Below are positions 5,011-6,065 of a stretch of 6,065 nt of DNA, piece by piece. Origin of the DNA: Anaerolineaceae bacterium UBA6801 (GTDB taxonomy: Bacteria > Chloroflexota > Anaerolineae > Anaerolineales > Anaerolineaceae); contig DKFH01000157.1 in the NCBI GenBank assembly GCA_002452315.1, forward strand, positions 4,899 through 10,963. The letters run 5' to 3'. The notes under the pieces are model-generated. The model did no database searches and had not been told where the DNA came from. It worked only from the letters and a program-made list of their open reading frames with translations. Made by a program: the position numbers and the translations under genes. Within the stretch, counting starts at the first letter, position 1. Each line of letters starts with the position of its first letter.

Positions 5011-6065
5011 ATGGTTGCAGAGAAAATTACAATTGATCCAGTGACCCGCATCGAGGGTCACGCAAAAGTGACCATCCACATGAATGACAATGGTTCGGTG
5101 GACCATGCTTATTTTCATGTGAATGAATTTAGAGGTTTTGAGAAGTTTTGCGAAGGCCGCATGGTATTTGAGATGCCATCCATCACCCCGCGCATCTGCG
5201 GCATTTGCCCGGTCAGCCACCTCCTGGCGGCCGCCAAAGCTGGCGATAAGGTCATGGGCGTTGAACCACCCCGCACAGCTACCCTGCTGAGGGAGCTGAT
5301 GCACATGGGCCAGATCATCCAGAGCCATGGTATGCACTTTTTCGAGCTGGCAGGGCCGGATTTGATCCTCGGCTTCGACGAAGATCCCGCCATCCGCAAT
5401 ATAGTTGGTTTGATCGGCGCAGACCCCGAGCTGACGGTACGCGCGGTGGAGCTACGTGCCTACGGGCAGGATATCATCTACCAGGTGGGTGGACGGCGTA
5501 TCCACCCGAATTTTGCCGTACCTGGCGGCGTCAACCATGCCCTGACCCCCGAAAAACGGGATCACATGCTCGCCGGTCTGGATAAAGCCATCGAAACCAC
5601 ACAAATCGGCCTGAAATTGATAAAGGATTGGGCTGATGCCAACATCGCCGATATTGAAAAATTTGCAGCCTTTCACACCGGCTATTTTGGTCTGGTGACC
5701 CCTGAAAACGGTTTGGAGCTTTACGACGGCGATATCCGCCTGGTGGACAAAGACGGCAAAGAATTAGAACTCTTCAGTGCGCAAAATTACCTCGACATCA
5801 TTGCCGAGCGCGTGCTGGACTGGTCTTATCTCAAATTCCCCTATTACAAAAAGATGGGTTGGCCGGATGGCGTTTACCGTGTAGGCCCATTAGGCCGATT
5901 AAATGCCATTGATAAAATCGACACACCTCTTGCCCATGAAGAATGGTTGACCTATCGGCAAATTAACGATGGCAAGCCGGTCTTTCAAACATTGTATTAC
6001 CACTATGCACGCCTGATCGAGGCTTTATTTGCAGCCGAGCGTGTGCGTGAGCTTTTGGACGATCC
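5011..6065 (+). CDS. hoxH: [NiFe] hydrogenase large subunit, HoxH type (3' end outside window)
   Basis: The frame is open from ATG 5011 to the window edge, giving 351 residues with no stop. This is the catalytic subunit that holds the Ni-Fe(CN)2CO centre for reversible H2 oxidation. The sequence shows the N-terminal VTRIEGH motif (11-17, with E15) and the L1 motif RICGICPVSH (61-70). C63 and C66 there are the first two nickel ligands. Further family signatures are GGRRIHPNFAVPGGV (160-174) and YRVGPLGRLN (289-298). The second ligand pair (the DPCxxC motif) and the C-terminal peptide removed during maturation would lie beyond the window, so completeness cannot be judged. HoxH proteins are usually about 420-490 residues, so roughly 70-140 residues are missing. 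The hoxEFUY context points to group 3d, which is an inference from neighbours and overall motif style. Confidence 0.95.
   Translation, partial: MVAEKITIDPVTRIEGHAKVTIHMNDNGSVDHAYFHVNEFRGFEKFCEGRMVFEMPSITPRICGICPVSHLLAAAKAGDKVMGVEPPRTATLLRELMHMGQIIQSHGMHFFELAGPDLILGFDEDPAIRNIVGLIGADPELTVRAVELRAYGQDIIYQVGGRRIHPNFAVPGGVNHALTPEKRDHMLAGLDKAIETTQIGLKLIKDWADANIADIEKFAAFHTGYFGLVTPENGLELYDGDIRLVDKDGKELELFSAQNYLDIIAERVLDWSYLKFPYYKKMGWPDGVYRVGPLGRLNAIDKIDTPLAHEEWLTYRQINDGKPVFQTLYYHYARLIEALFAAERVRELLDD

Noticed and set aside
1..6065. Interpretation as part of a respiratory complex I (nuo) operon
   Set aside because: NuoE, NuoF and NuoG-type genes are present, but they are followed by HoxY and HoxH with intact hydrogenase cysteine motifs, and no membrane subunit gene is present.
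1..6065. Mobile elements, CRISPR, tRNA or other RNA genes
   Set aside because: Coding sequence fills almost the whole window, gaps are at most 46 bases, and no repeats or RNA-like structures were seen.

Overview
The window is one dense stretch of a hydrogenase operon, entirely on the + strand. It holds six protein genes separated by gaps of 10 to 46 bases. Both ends cut through genes: the first gene lacks its start and the last lacks its end. I see no RNA gene, mobile element, CRISPR array, promoter or convincing terminator. Base composition looks moderately GC-rich and even throughout, with no sign of a transferred island.

Layout: (1) 1-312 is the C-terminal tail of a NuoF/HydB-type flavoprotein that carries a two-cluster ferredoxin extension. 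(2) 351-830 is a complete NuoE/HoxE-type thioredoxin-fold [2Fe-2S] subunit. (3) 841-2487 is a second, complete NuoF/HoxF-type NADH/FMN subunit, whose N-terminal thioredoxin-like domain has lost all four cluster cysteines and which has no ferredoxin tail. (4) 2515-4410 is a HoxU/NuoG-type iron-sulfur protein with five cluster motifs and a degenerate molybdopterin-oxidoreductase-like C-terminal half. (5) 4457-4999 is the HoxY-type [NiFe] hydrogenase small subunit. (6) 5011 to the window end is the HoxH-type large subunit, with the N-terminal nickel-binding motif present and the C-terminal one outside the window.

Together genes 2-6 make a cytoplasmic group 3d-like (HoxEFUYH) NAD-linked [NiFe] hydrogenase. 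HoxYH splits or makes H2, electrons pass through the iron-sulfur clusters of HoxU, and HoxF (with HoxE) exchanges them with NAD(H) at FMN. No signal peptide or membrane subunit is visible. The NuoG-sized HoxU and the upstream HydB-like flavoprotein also recall the HydABCSL type of electron-bifurcating [NiFe] hydrogenase, which couples NADH and ferredoxin. Which mode applies cannot be decided from this window.

The organism is probably an anaerobic, fermentative bacterium. The gene order and protein style remind me of Anaerolineae (Chloroflexota), but that is a recollection, not a test. The most notable feature is the pair of unequal NuoF paralogs flanking the NuoE gene: one keeps the ferredoxin tail, while the other has lost both its N-terminal cluster ligands and that tail.
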